Positions 1-6,717 are shown, numbered from the stretch's first letter. The stretch: 9,603 nt of DNA from an uncultured Nitrososphaera sp. (GCF_946478925.1 NZ_CAMLDP010000069.1:1-9603); one strand, 5' to 3'. Numbers and translations are program-made. Notes: a model not told the origin generated them from the sequence alone.

Positions 1-633
1 TTTACAGAGCAGACGATACAGATACTGCGCGACCACCCTGTTAATGTCGCCAGAAAGGCGGCAGGCAGGAACCCTATGAACTGCATACTTGCCAGGGATT
101 CTGGCAACAGGTTCCCGGAGGTCCAGCCCATCAACGAAAAGTACGGCATCCCGATAGGCTGCATCGTAGAGATGCCGGTCGAAGTCGGCATCTCCAAGGT
201 CCTCGGCATGAAGATGTACGAGGCTGGCTCGCTTGATGACTATGAGCTGAAGGCCAAAGTGGCCGCAAAGAGCCTGAAAAACGTCGACGCTGTCTATGTG
301 CATTTAAAGGGCCCCGATGAGTTTGGCCACGACGGCGACGCCAAGGGCAAAAAGCGCAACCTCGAAGAAATCGACAGGCGCTTTTTCGGAGTCCTTGCCA
401 AAGAGCTGGCAGGTGTGAAAAACCCGGTGATAGTTGTGTCTGGCGACCACTCTACTCCATGCATCAAAAAAGCGCACAGTGACGATCCTGTCCCGCTGCT
501 CGTGTCTGGAAATGGCGTCAGGCAGGACAGTAGCGCCCGCTTTACGGAGGGCTATGGCAGAAAAGGAAGCCTCGGGCTGCTCATGGGCGCTGATGTCGTC
601 TCGACGGCGCTAAAGCTGGCGGCTGAAAGATAA
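1..633 (+). CDS. apgM: Cofactor-independent phosphoglycerate mutase, archaeal type (5' truncated)
   Basis: This enzyme interconverts 3- and 2-phosphoglycerate in glycolysis and gluconeogenesis without 2,3-bisphosphoglycerate, in the cytoplasm. The frame is open from base 1 (it begins FTEQTIQILRDHPVN), so the true start is left of the window; the ATG at 76 is internal. About 210 residues are present, roughly the C-terminal half of a family near 400-430 residues. Two stretches typical of the alkaline-phosphatase/iPGM superfamily are visible: HLKGPDEFGHDGD around base 300-345, with metal-ligand-type D and H, and VSGDHSTPC around 436-462, where the DH pair is a metal-binding motif. The archaeal ApgM branch is preferred over bacterial GpmI because of the KGPDEFGHDGD block. 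The stop is TAA at 631-633. It stands alone here and the next gene has its own TATA box. Confidence 0.9.
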   Translation, partial: FTEQTIQILRDHPVNVARKAAGRNPMNCILARDSGNRFPEVQPINEKYGIPIGCIVEMPVEVGISKVLGMKMYEAGSLDDYELKAKVAAKSLKNVDAVYVHLKGPDEFGHDGDAKGKKRNLEEIDRRFFGVLAKELAGVKNPVIVVSGDHSTPCIKKAHSDDPVPLLVSGNGVRQDSSARFTEGYGRKGSLGLLMGADVVSTALKLAAER

Positions 634-640
634 AGATGCA

Positions 641-652
641 TGTATATATACA
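641..652 (+). promoter_or_regulatory. TATA box for the 54-residue membrane protein
   Basis: The run TGTATATATACA lies 37-48 nt upstream of the ATG at 689. The archaeal rule of about 25 nt from TATA to start site puts transcription near 670, giving a leader of about 15-20 nt. The match is by eye. Confidence 0.5.
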
Positions 653-688
653 AATGAATAAAAGGCAAGGACAGCTGATTACTTGTTG

Positions 689-853
689 ATGCTAGACACT
701 GTTATCGCGGCAGTATTTGCAATACTGCCGGAAGGAAGCGTCAAGAATGAGACCACGTTTTTCGTGCTCATCGGCATACTTGCGGCCCTTATTGGCGTCG
801 CGCTGTACTTGCGCCACAAAAGAAACAGCGAGCCCGACTACCCTACAGAGTAA
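689..853 (+). CDS. Small membrane protein, 54 aa, unknown function
   Basis: The frame runs from ATG 689 to TAA 851-853. An amphipathic or hydrophobic start (MLDTVIAAVFAILPEG) is followed by one clear membrane segment, about residues 24-43 (TFFVLIGILAALIGVALYL). A positively charged flank (RHKR) then leads to a short acidic tail ending PDYPTE. The charge pattern suggests the C-terminus stays in the cytoplasm. In-frame TTG codons at 683 and 686 are alternative starts. A strong TATA box lies at 641-652. Its last 11 bases overlap the 3' end of the convergent zinc-ribbon gene. I do not recognise a family. Support comes from the membrane segment, the promoter and a fit between neighbours, and the ORF is short enough for automated callers to miss. 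Confidence 0.55.
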   Translation: MLDTVIAAVFAILPEGSVKNETTFFVLIGILAALIGVALYLRHKRNSEPDYPTE

Positions 854-1064
854 GGGCGACACTCATGCCTGACACCATTGTAAGTATCGCACCCATGACG
901 GACGCTGCCCTCGCAGATGGGCTGTCTCTTTCCGCAGGATGATAGGTGTGTATCGACTTGTCATTTTCCCGGTCGCAAGACGAGCACTTCCAGAGGACCG
1001 CCTCGTTGCATTCAGGGCAGAACTCGGCTGCGTTCATCTCGCTACCGCAAGCTCGGCATAGCAT
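843..1064 (-). CDS. Zinc-ribbon protein with C-terminal membrane segment, 73 aa
   Basis: Three CxxC knuckles are visible, at residues 3-6 (CRAC), 16-19 (CPEC) and 27-30 (CSSC). The first two form a classic zinc ribbon and the third begins a second half-site. After a charged linker, residues 54-73 (SVMGAILTMVSGMSVALTL) are hydrophobic and probably a tail anchor, which would place the zinc ribbon at the inner membrane face. The ATG at 1064 is chosen because no in-frame start lies upstream before a stop. A TATA-like GTTTATTA lies at 1089-1096, 25-32 nt upstream. A second ATG at 1070-1072 in another frame sits better behind an AGGAG (1081-1085) but encodes only 12 codons. Such zinc-ribbon/TM proteins are common in archaea and mostly uncharacterised, so I assign no function. 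Confidence 0.7.
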   Translation of the reverse strand: MLCRACGSEMNAAEFCPECNEAVLWKCSSCDRENDKSIHTYHPAERDSPSARAASVMGAILTMVSGMSVALTL

Positions 1065-1088
1065 TTGCCCATTTATGGAACTCCTTTC

Positions 1089-1096
1089 TAATAAAC
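1089..1096 (-). promoter_or_regulatory. TATA-like element for the zinc-ribbon gene
   Basis: On the minus strand GTTTATTA lies 25-32 nt before the ATG at 1064. The same stretch continues into an AGGAG at 1081-1085, which is spaced for the out-of-frame ATG at 1072 rather than for the gene's own start. Confidence 0.4.
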
Positions 1097-1202
1097 AATT
1101 TTACGAGAGGTTATATGGTATGCCTGCTGCTGAGCACATCCTTTAGATGGTAAATATTGGCGGTAAAATCCGCACTTTTCCAAACCTACAAGAAAAAGAG
1201 GG

Positions 1203-2213
1203 TCAGGCCAGCCCAGGCTTTGCCTGCGGCCTCACGGTGACGGTCAGCTTGAACCCCGTCAACATGTCCTTGCATCGGTTGCGTATCGTCACTTCTGTCA
1301 CGCCGGAAAGACTGGACACGTCGCGCTGGAGTATGTTTATTCCAAGCAGTATCGACGAGACATAGATGTATGCCGCCGCAAGCCCATTCGGAGCCTTGCC
1401 GTCGGCAAGCATGTGGTCGTCGGTCTTGTGCGCGATGTCTATTGCAAGGCGCTCCACCTTGGTGTCAATCTTGGCCATGTTCGACAGTTTAGAGATGTAG
1501 TGGTCGACGGCCATTGCCATTACCGGTGCCTGCTGCTGCGTTTCCTGCTGTTGCCCCGGCGCCTCTTCTGCAAACGCGCTCATCTCCATCACCATCATGC
1601 GGTAGTATTTTGAGGCAAGTTTCACGCTCGACCTGTCCTGTTCAGTAACGCCGGTCGCCTCCACTATCTCGTCAAGCGAGCGTACCACCCGGCACTTTTT
1701 GCACGCAAGGTAGATTGTCGCAGCCGCCATGCAGGCTATTGATTTCCCTTTTGCCTCCTGCATATTCTCATAGTTGCGGTATAGCATCGCCGCCGTTTCG
1801 ACGAGCAGTTTTGGAAGAGACATCGCCGCGCACGTCTCGTTTATTTTTGTAAGCACGTTTGAAAGCCGGCGTTCCTGCGGCGACACTATCCTGCTGCGTA
1901 TGTGCCACTTGCGGATGCTGTTCATCTGCTCGGCCATCTGGTAGTCGATCGACTTGCCGGCATAGTCCTTGGAGCCGGAGGCGATTTCCGTCCTCAGGCC
2001 GTAATCATGGAGCGCAAGGCTGGTAGAGCCGGACGCCCTAGTGTTCTTGGATTTTTCCTCAAAGTCGGTCGCGTTTGACTCGCGGCCAAAATCATAGACG
2101 CTGTCCATGGCGACGTATCCGCAGCGCTCGCAGATGAACTCGCCTTTTGAATAGTCCTGGATCAGGTTTGCGCTGCATTCCGGGCACTGCGTGCAGTATT
2201 CGCTTGTAGTCAA
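1203..2213 (-). CDS. tfb: Transcription initiation factor IIB (TFB)
   Basis: TFB binds the TBP-TATA complex and the BRE element and recruits archaeal RNA polymerase. At 336 residues the length is normal. The N-terminal zinc ribbon is clear: cysteines at 7, 10, 13, 28 and 31 around NLIQDYSKGEFICERCGYV. The B-reader/linker region follows (DFGRESNATDF to SLALHDYGLRTEI, about residues 42-77). Two cyclin-like repeats come next, the first with TKINETCAAMSLPK and AAATIYLACKK, the second with VERLAIDIAHKT, AAAYIYVSSILLGI and GVTEVTIRNRCKDM. A glutamine-rich insert (PGQQQETQQQAP) separates the cyclin repeats. The start is TTG at 2213, overlapping the gar1 stop in TTGA, which indicates co-transcription and probable translational coupling. 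Thaumarchaea usually carry several TFBs, so this may be one paralogue of several. Confidence 0.95.
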   Translation of the reverse strand: MTTSEYCTQCPECSANLIQDYSKGEFICERCGYVAMDSVYDFGRESNATDFEEKSKNTRASGSTSLALHDYGLRTEIASGSKDYAGKSIDYQMAEQMNSIRKWHIRSRIVSPQERRLSNVLTKINETCAAMSLPKLLVETAAMLYRNYENMQEAKGKSIACMAAATIYLACKKCRVVRSLDEIVEATGVTEQDRSSVKLASKYYRMMVMEMSAFAEEAPGQQQETQQQAPVMAMAVDHYISKLSNMAKIDTKVERLAIDIAHKTDDHMLADGKAPNGLAAAYIYVSSILLGINILQRDVSSLSGVTEVTIRNRCKDMLTGFKLTVTVRPQAKPGLA

Positions 2214-2563
2214 TTCCTGCGCCCCCTTCTTTCCCTGCCGCGCTGCTGTTGTTGCTGTTGTCTGCGCCCCTGCGGCGGCCTTGCCTGCTGCCCGCCGGCA
2301 AACACCTTGGCACCGGAGAGCCTTGCAGTCCTGTCTGTCATCGGGATGACAGAGGCGTACGGCGCGCTCACCGGCCCTATCAGTTCCGCAATCTTGCCTA
2401 CCAGCCTGCCGGCAGAGTCTATAAGCACCTCACCAGGTCGGATGCCTTTTCCTGCCGCGTTTAGTTTTACGATTAACCTTCCGCTCTTTGCTAGATGCAT
2501 GACTTCCCCGATCTCCCCCACTTCCACAATCAGCTCCTGCTTGCTATCATAAGCTTCGGTCAA
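2210..2563 (-). CDS. gar1: H/ACA ribonucleoprotein subunit Gar1
   Basis: Gar1 is the beta-barrel subunit of H/ACA guide-RNA particles. It works with Cbf5, Nop10 and L7Ae to convert uridine to pseudouridine in rRNA and helps substrate turnover. The core, about residues 10-85, shows the family pattern: ELIVEVGEIGEVMHLAKSGR, LIVKL, then GEVLIDSAGRLVGKIAELIGPVSAPYASV. The C-terminal tail (QGRRQQQQQQRGRERRGRRN) is basic and glutamine/arginine-rich, a likely unstructured RNA-binding extension reminiscent of eukaryotic RGG tails. At 117 residues it is longer than the minimal archaeal protein because of that tail. The start is TTG at 2563, with no in-frame alternative nearby upstream. The gene overlaps tfb by 4 bases and sits 57 nt after srp19. 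From general knowledge, gar1 lies next to tfb in many archaea. Confidence 0.88.
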   Translation of the reverse strand: MTEAYDSKQELIVEVGEIGEVMHLAKSGRLIVKLNAAGKGIRPGEVLIDSAGRLVGKIAELIGPVSAPYASVIPMTDRTARLSGAKVFAGGQQARPPQGRRQQQQQQRGRERRGRRN

Positions 2564-2583
2564 ATTTGTTATGTTTGTTTATG

Positions 2584-2595
2584 AACAATATTGTT
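2584..2595. promoter_or_regulatory. 12-bp palindrome upstream of gar1
   Basis: AACAATATTGTT is a perfect palindrome in the 57-nt space between srp19 and gar1, 21-32 nt before the gar1 start. Its AATATT centre is at the right distance to act as the gar1-tfb TATA region, so it could be a core promoter or an operator overlapping one. A weaker TATA-like stretch (TTCATAAACA on the minus strand) follows closer to the start. Confidence 0.3.
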
Positions 2596-2620
2596 GCGGC
2601 CGCTGTTAAATTTCAGTCTG

Positions 2621-2941
2621 TTACTTTTTCCCGGATTTTTGCCTCGCGCGTTTTTGCAACAGCTTCTCTGCGACGCTAGAGATCACCTTTGATTTTTTCA
2701 CGCCCTCCTTCTTGGCAAGCATGACATAGCCGGACTTGACAAACGATCTTCTTGGAAACCTCGCGGACTCGTTCACTGCGTCGTCTTCAACTTGGTAGCC
2801 GGCAGTCTTGACTGCTTCCAAGAGCTCCTGCACTGTTGGATCAAAGACGGCGTGGTCGCGCTTGACCTTTCTTCCCTGGCGGCGCTTTAGGTTCTTGTTA
2901 AAGTAGTCCAGCCAGAGTATGACGTGGTCATAGTCCTTCAA
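2621..2941 (-). CDS. srp19: Signal recognition particle 19 kDa protein (SRP19)
   Basis: SRP19 binds the tips of helices 6 and 8 of archaeal 7S RNA and prepares it for SRP54, enabling co-translational targeting of proteins to the membrane. The 106 residues carry the family opening KDYDHVILWLDYFNKNLKRRQGRKV, the block DHAVFDPTVQELLEAVKTAGY and a central RFPRRSFVKSGYV. The tail KLLQKRARQKSGKK is lysine/arginine-rich, as expected for RNA contact. The start is TTG at 2941, and an in-frame TAA lies five codons further upstream, so the choice is firm. A TATA box on the minus strand (2971-2982) indicates leaderless or nearly leaderless transcription. It is first in the srp19-gar1-tfb series. Confidence 0.92.
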   Translation of the reverse strand: MKDYDHVILWLDYFNKNLKRRQGRKVKRDHAVFDPTVQELLEAVKTAGYQVEDDAVNESARFPRRSFVKSGYVMLAKKEGVKKSKVISSVAEKLLQKRARQKSGKK

Positions 2942-2970
2942 GGCTCTGTCTCGCAGTTAGCAAAAGGTGG

Positions 2971-2982
2971 TTTATATTTTAA
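2971..2982 (-). promoter_or_regulatory. TATA box of srp19
   Basis: The plus-strand run TTTATATTTTAA (minus TTAAAATATAAA) begins 30 nt upstream of the srp19 start, a standard archaeal spacing for a leaderless mRNA. It is the strongest TATA element on the minus side of the divergent srp19/vWA spacer. Confidence 0.6.
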
Positions 2983-3043
2983 AACTATTGCAACATGCCT
3001 CATATTTCGTCAATTGTCGTTTTATGGTAAAAAAATGTGAAAA

Positions 3044-3060
3044 TCTTCTATTATAGAAGA
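3044..3060. promoter_or_regulatory. 17-bp dyad, candidate operator of the vWA gene
   Basis: TCTTCTATTATAGAAGA has perfect 8-bp arms around a single central T. It lies about 30 bp before the TATA box (3091-3098) of the secreted vWA gene, within the 181-bp divergent spacer. Size and position suit a dimeric helix-turn-helix regulator. It could also fold as a small hairpin, but no transcript is expected across it. Confidence 0.4.
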
Positions 3061-3088
3061 ATCTCATTATAGTATCCCTTTTCGGAAT

Positions 3089-3099
3089 TTTTTTATAGA
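3089..3099 (+). promoter_or_regulatory. TATA box of the vWA protein gene
   Basis: TTTTTTATAGA ends 24 nt before the ATG at 3123, so the transcript would begin at or very near the start codon. An AGGTG at 3116-3120 just ahead of the ATG is too close to be a convincing ribosome site. Confidence 0.5.
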
Positions 3100-3122
3100 T
3101 ACATCCTCCACGAGCAGGTGCC

Positions 3123-4856
3123 ATGAGAGCATTACAACAACTTTTGGCAACAGCCGTAATAGGCGTACTAGTTTTTGCAGCCATTGGCGCAGTACGACCA
3201 GCAGCGGCAACAGCCGATAACCAGGTACTGGTTACCAAGACGGCGTCTCCGACCAACATATTTGTCCAAGGCGCAGGTACACCGGACACCACCCAGATAA
3301 CATTGACGGTGCAAGGATTTGGAGGCACCCTGACAGAGACACTACCGATTGACGTGGTGTTTGCCATCGACAGTTCGGGCAGCATGACCATCAATGACCC
3401 GTCCAACCTCAGGATTGCAGCCGCAAAATCGTTCGTTGACAAGCTCAACTCCACGAGGGACCAGGGAGGAGTTGTCAGCTGGGACGACAACGTTGACTTT
3501 GCATTCGGCCTCACGCAGAACTTTGGCGCGCTCAAGACTAACATCAATAACGTGGACGCGTCTGGAGGCACGAACCTCAACGCGGGTCTCAACGGGGCGA
3601 TAGCCATGCTTGACGGCAACACGAGGACAGGCAGCTCCACAAAGGTCATCGTATTTCTGACAGACGGCGTCGGGACGTACACGCCGGCAGGCTCTGGCGG
3701 ACCCGCGGCCAACGCGGCAAGCAAGGGCTACAAGATCTACTCGATTGCCCTCGGCAGCGGCGCATCGCCGGGCCCATTGACAGACATGGCGTCTGCCACA
3801 GGCGGCCAGTTTTTCAACGCACCATCTCCTGCAAACCTCGATGCCATATTCAACGCGATTCTCCAGCAAATAGTCATCAACACCGCGCCCTCTGATGTGA
3901 AACTGGTCGAGACCACGCAGGACTATATTGTCGGCGAGAGCAGCTTTAGCATCGCGCCAGACAGCATAGTCACGCTGCCAGGCGGCCAGACCCAGATGAC
4001 GTGGGACAACGTCGCGCAGCATGTGGGCAACAACGACAACAAGCTCTTGGGCAACGAGACGTTTGCAGTCACGTTCGATGCGAGCTCTACCCTTGCAGGC
4101 AACAACCTGCCGGTAAACTACCTTTCAGAGTCGCAAGTAGACTATACAAACCCAGATGGGACGCCAGGCACGGCAAGCATACCGCAGGCGTTCATAAACG
4201 TCCAGGGTCCGCCGGTGGCAGTTGATGACTCGGCAAGCACGCTTGAGGACACGCCCGTCACGATAAGCGTCCTTGCGAACGACACCGACCCCAACGGTGA
4301 CACGCTGACGGTCGTTTCGGTATCCTCGCCGGCGCAGGGCACGGCAGTCATCAACGGCGACGGCACCATAACCTACACGCCTGACCCGTCCATCTTTGAC
4401 GCAACGGACACCTTTACCTACACCATAAGTGACGGCCACGGCCTGACAGACAATGCGACTGTCACCGTAGACGTCAAGGGCCTGCCAAGCTCTCCGGGCA
4501 AAGACACGGGAGGGCAGGCAAACCTTGACAACAACACCAACGCAGGGTTCAACGTGCAGTCAGGAGACGGCACCACGTTCAAGGGCCAGCTCCAGTTCAA
4601 CGACAAACTTGAGAACATCAAGCTGCACAGCGAGTCCATGACGGCGCTTGCAATAGACCCAAGCGGCACGACAGCAACGTTCAAGGGCACCGCAGAGGTC
4701 AACGGCGTCTCGGGCTACACCTTCAAGGCAATAGTCAAGGACAACGGCGAGCCGGGGACAAATGACTCGTTCCTCATCGTCATCAAGGACCCATCTAACA
4801 CTACTGTCTACATGAGGGGAGGAACCCTTAGCGGCGGAAACATACAGATCCACTGA
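3123..4856 (+). CDS. Secreted von Willebrand factor A protein with cadherin/Ig-like and Post-COAP-1-like domains
   Basis: This is a probable cell-surface or secreted adhesion protein of 577 residues. A signal peptide spans residues 1-31, with hydrophobic core LLATAVIGVLVFAAIGAV and a probable cut after ATA. The vWA domain (about 76-250) has a complete metal-ion site: DSSGS at 83-87, T150 in SGGTN and D181 in LTDG. A beta-rich segment (256-360) follows. A cadherin/Ig-like repeat comes next (364-450), with VAVDDSASTLEDTPVTI, NDTDPNGDTLT, GTITYTPD and FTYTISDGHG. The C-terminus (465-577) resembles the Post-COAP-1 domain, ending MRGGTLSGGNIQIH. There is no C-terminal membrane anchor, so it may be shed or bound to the S-layer. 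It is monocistronic, with its own TATA box, upstream dyad and terminator. Ligand unknown; the architecture call rests on motif recognition. Confidence 0.85.
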   Translation: MRALQQLLATAVIGVLVFAAIGAVRPAAATADNQVLVTKTASPTNIFVQGAGTPDTTQITLTVQGFGGTLTETLPIDVVFAIDSSGSMTINDPSNLRIAAAKSFVDKLNSTRDQGGVVSWDDNVDFAFGLTQNFGALKTNINNVDASGGTNLNAGLNGAIAMLDGNTRTGSSTKVIVFLTDGVGTYTPAGSGGPAANAASKGYKIYSIALGSGASPGPLTDMASATGGQFFNAPSPANLDAIFNAILQQIVINTAPSDVKLVETTQDYIVGESSFSIAPDSIVTLPGGQTQMTWDNVAQHVGNNDNKLLGNETFAVTFDASSTLAGNNLPVNYLSESQVDYTNPDGTPGTASIPQAFINVQGPPVAVDDSASTLEDTPVTISVLANDTDPNGDTLTVVSVSSPAQGTAVINGDGTITYTPDPSIFDATDTFTYTISDGHGLTDNATVTVDVKGLPSSPGKDTGGQANLDNNTNAGFNVQSGDGTTFKGQLQFNDKLENIKLHSESMTALAIDPSGTTATFKGTAEVNGVSGYTFKAIVKDNGEPGTNDSFLIVIKDPSNTTVYMRGGTLSGGNIQIH

Positions 4857-4867
4857 GCGAGCGGAAT

Positions 4868-4902
4868 GGCAGGGCAAGCCTGCCCCTCCTCTCTCTTTTT
4901 TT
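4868..4902 (+). terminator. Hairpin plus T-run after the vWA gene
   Basis: GGCAGG (4868-4873) pairs with CCTGCC (4879-4884) across a GCAAG loop, and a seven-T run lies at 4896-4902. Oligo-T is the usual archaeal termination signal. On the other strand an A-rich stretch (4932-4943) supplies a T-run at the end of rps8e, so the convergent spacer can stop both transcripts. Confidence 0.55.
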
Positions 4903-4942
4903 ATTTTAAATAAAATTTTAAAAATTTCCTGAAAGAAAAAAA

Positions 4943-5335
4943 TTACTGCTTGGCCTTTATCAGGACAGCGTTTACCACGCCGTTCTGGCCCGGCCTGGAG
5001 GTGACAAGCGCAGAGCCTGCCTCGGTCTCTATTATCGCGCCCTTGCTAACAACGCCTCTTCTCTCATAGTCGCGGTTTGCAGGGTTCTTTGTCACGGTCA
5101 GTATCTTGGACTTGGTCGCTTTCTTTGCTTCCGGGTCCATGACGTTTGCAAATTCCACGGTCTTGAAGGCTGCCTTGACGTTTGCGCCCCTTACCCTTCT
5201 CGTGACAATGTCGGTCGTGCCGACGGTAGCTTCATTTGGATACCTGTCAATCTCGGACTTTCTCCTGATCCTGTTGGCGAGCTTGCGTCCGCCAGTCAGC
5301 TTGCGGCCCGCAAGATTCTCTATTGACTTGCGCAT
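4943..5335 (-). CDS. rps8e: 30S ribosomal protein S8e
   Basis: S8e is a small-subunit ribosomal protein found in archaea and eukaryotes but not bacteria. At 130 residues the length is normal. The N-terminus (ENLAGRKLTGGRKLANRIRRKSEIDRYPNEAT) carries the family's basic G-R-K-x-T-G-G-R motif, and the VRGANVKAAFKT and NPANRDYERRGVVSKGAIIETEAGSA blocks follow. The ATG at 5335 is the natural start. A TATA-like stretch (5351-5370) overlaps the scpB stop codon, so the gene probably has its own promoter and may also be read from upstream scpA-scpB transcripts. Confidence 0.95.
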   Translation of the reverse strand: MRKSIENLAGRKLTGGRKLANRIRRKSEIDRYPNEATVGTTDIVTRRVRGANVKAAFKTVEFANVMDPEAKKATKSKILTVTKNPANRDYERRGVVSKGAIIETEAGSALVTSRPGQNGVVNAVLIKAKQ

Positions 5336-5350
5336 ATTGCGTTTTCTAAT

Positions 5351-5370
5351 GTATTAAATACTCTAATTAA
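5351..5370 (-). promoter_or_regulatory. Promoter region of rps8e overlapping the scpB stop
   Basis: On the minus strand TTAATTAGAG (5361-5370) lies 26-35 nt before the rps8e ATG and GTATTTAATAC (5351-5361) lies 16-26 nt before it. The first has the better spacing for a TATA box and includes the scpB TAA. Confidence 0.45.
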
Positions 5371-5927
5371 GACTTTTCTGGGGCCGCAGGCGACGGCTTC
5401 GGGTTTTCCTTGTTTGTTTCGGCCACCAGCTTGCTCTTCATAGAATTGAGGTCGGTTATGCCGAAATACTCTTGGAACTTTTTCGTAGTACGGTACACCT
5501 TGAGCCTGCCCAGATTCTCGTGCTCGACAAACTGCATCTGCTCAAGCTCCTTGACGTGCTGGTACACCTGGCTCCCCCGTATCTGCACCAAGCGCTTTGA
5601 GGTGACTGGCTGCTCGTACGCGATATAGGTCAGCGTCTTTAGCGCGGCGGCAGGCACGAGCGGGTGCTGCGCAAACCGACGAATCAGAGGAGTATAGGCG
5701 GGCTTTAGCTGAAAGACGTACGAGCCGTCCTCAAGCTGGACCACTTCAATCGCTTTGAACACTGTCTTTGTCTTTTTCACGAGGTCATTTACGACGCGCA
5801 TAGTCTTTTCCTTCGAGTTTGTACCGGACGCGCGTATCAGCTCGTCCACGGTGAGCGGCCGGCCTGCAGAATAGAGCGCAGCCTCTATCCTTGCGGCAAC
5901 TTCGTCTTCTGGGAGAGACTCGCGCAC
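5367..5927 (-). CDS. scpB: Segregation and condensation protein ScpB (winged-helix SMC partner)
   Basis: ScpB dimers bind the ScpA kleisin and help shape the SMC complex that compacts and separates chromosomes. The 186 residues match the family: an N-terminal winged helix (AARIEAALYSAGRPLTVDELIRASG), a second winged helix with ALKTLTYIAYEQPVTSKRLVQIRGSQVYQHVKELEQMQFVE, and an LKVYRTTKKFQEYFGI end. The LTYIAYEQPVT and RGSQVYQHVKEL blocks correspond to the bacterial LAIIAYKQPIT and RGVNSDGVLRTL regions. A proline-rich tail closes it. The start is GTG at 5927, and an in-frame TAA nine codons upstream excludes a longer protein. It follows scpA after 26 nt, indicating one transcription unit. Confidence 0.87.
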   Translation of the reverse strand: MRESLPEDEVAARIEAALYSAGRPLTVDELIRASGTNSKEKTMRVVNDLVKKTKTVFKAIEVVQLEDGSYVFQLKPAYTPLIRRFAQHPLVPAAALKTLTYIAYEQPVTSKRLVQIRGSQVYQHVKELEQMQFVEHENLGRLKVYRTTKKFQEYFGITDLNSMKSKLVAETNKENPKPSPAAPEKS

Positions 5928-5953
5928 TGTCTTGAAAAAGCCGGGGAATTACT

Positions 5954-6688
5954 TTACTGTTGCTGCGGTTGCTCGGGCAGTTTCAGAGTTATCCTGACAT
6001 CGTCAGAGTCGTCCTGCTGCTCCAGGTCCACCTTGCCCTTCATGGCGAGGTATAGAAGCGCGATGAAACAGCGCGCCGTCTCTACCGGCTCCATCTTGGC
6101 CACCAGCGTCTTGAACATGGTTGGGCCGTCGGCGCTTACGATATCAAATATCATGTCCTCATAGCCTTGGATTATCTGCTCAAACTTTACCAGGTACTGG
6201 TCAAAATTGAACGTCTGGACCGGCTCTAGTTCCACCTGCTTTTTGCGGGGTCGCGGGCTTGCAAGCTCCATTATCATGTTCTCTAGCACCTTTAACAGAT
6301 CCTCGACAGAGACAGGGTACGTGGACTCTACCCTGAAGGGAAGGTCAAGGGTGTTCAGCTGCGGTACCGGGAGCTGCTGAGGATCTTCGATGCCCTTTTT
6401 CTGCATCGCGATTTTCTCTAGGAGAAAGATGCTTTCCACCTTGAGCCGATATATCATGGAAGATGAGACGGCCGCAATTCCGCATATCCTTAGGTCCTTG
6501 TTGCCCGTCGCGTTTATCAGCTGCAGAAACAGTTCAAGCAGTCGGACAATATCGACGTTCCACACGTCCTTGCGTATCACGGCAGAGGGGTTGAACAGTA
6601 TGTTGAGCGGGGGCTGCGCTATGGTCTTTTTGGTATCAGGGACCTCCGAAGGCGCTGGTGCTGATGCTGGCGCTCCCGCTTCCGACAT
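5954..6688 (-). CDS. scpA: Segregation and condensation protein ScpA (kleisin)
   Basis: ScpA is the kleisin that bridges SMC heads in the prokaryotic condensin. The 244 residues begin with a low-complexity alanine/proline stretch (AGAPASAPAPSEVP). The kleisin N-domain follows: PPLNILFNPSAVIRKDVWNVDIVRLLELFLQLIN, then DLRICGIAAVSSSMIYRLKVESIFLLEKI, matching the helix that contacts the SMC neck. The C-terminal winged helix lies at about 195-240 (ETARCFIALLYLAMKGKVDLEQQDDSDDVRITL), ending in a glutamine-rich tail. The ATG at 6688 follows CCAGAGAG and a TATA-like element at 6718-6726. It lies 26 nt before scpB. No smc gene is in the window. Archaeal ScpA is usually divergent, so the call rests on the paired context as well as the sequence. 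Confidence 0.87.
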   Translation of the reverse strand: MSEAGAPASAPAPSEVPDTKKTIAQPPLNILFNPSAVIRKDVWNVDIVRLLELFLQLINATGNKDLRICGIAAVSSSMIYRLKVESIFLLEKIAMQKKGIEDPQQLPVPQLNTLDLPFRVESTYPVSVEDLLKVLENMIMELASPRPRKKQVELEPVQTFNFDQYLVKFEQIIQGYEDMIFDIVSADGPTMFKTLVAKMEPVETARCFIALLYLAMKGKVDLEQQDDSDDVRITLKLPEQPQQQ

Positions 6689-6717
6689 TCTCTCTGGAAG
6701 TTGAGAGCGAAAAGTGC

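Noticed and set aside
2972..3724. Long minus-strand ORF (250 codons) across the vWA promoter and N-terminal region
   Set aside because: Antisense to a well-supported signal-peptide/vWA gene; composition is a reflection of its codons and it ends in the AT-rich promoter spacer.
3342..4022. Minus-strand ORF of 226 codons inside the vWA gene
   Set aside because: Rich in arginine, valine and cysteine without any domain pattern, typical of the reverse frame of a GC-biased gene.
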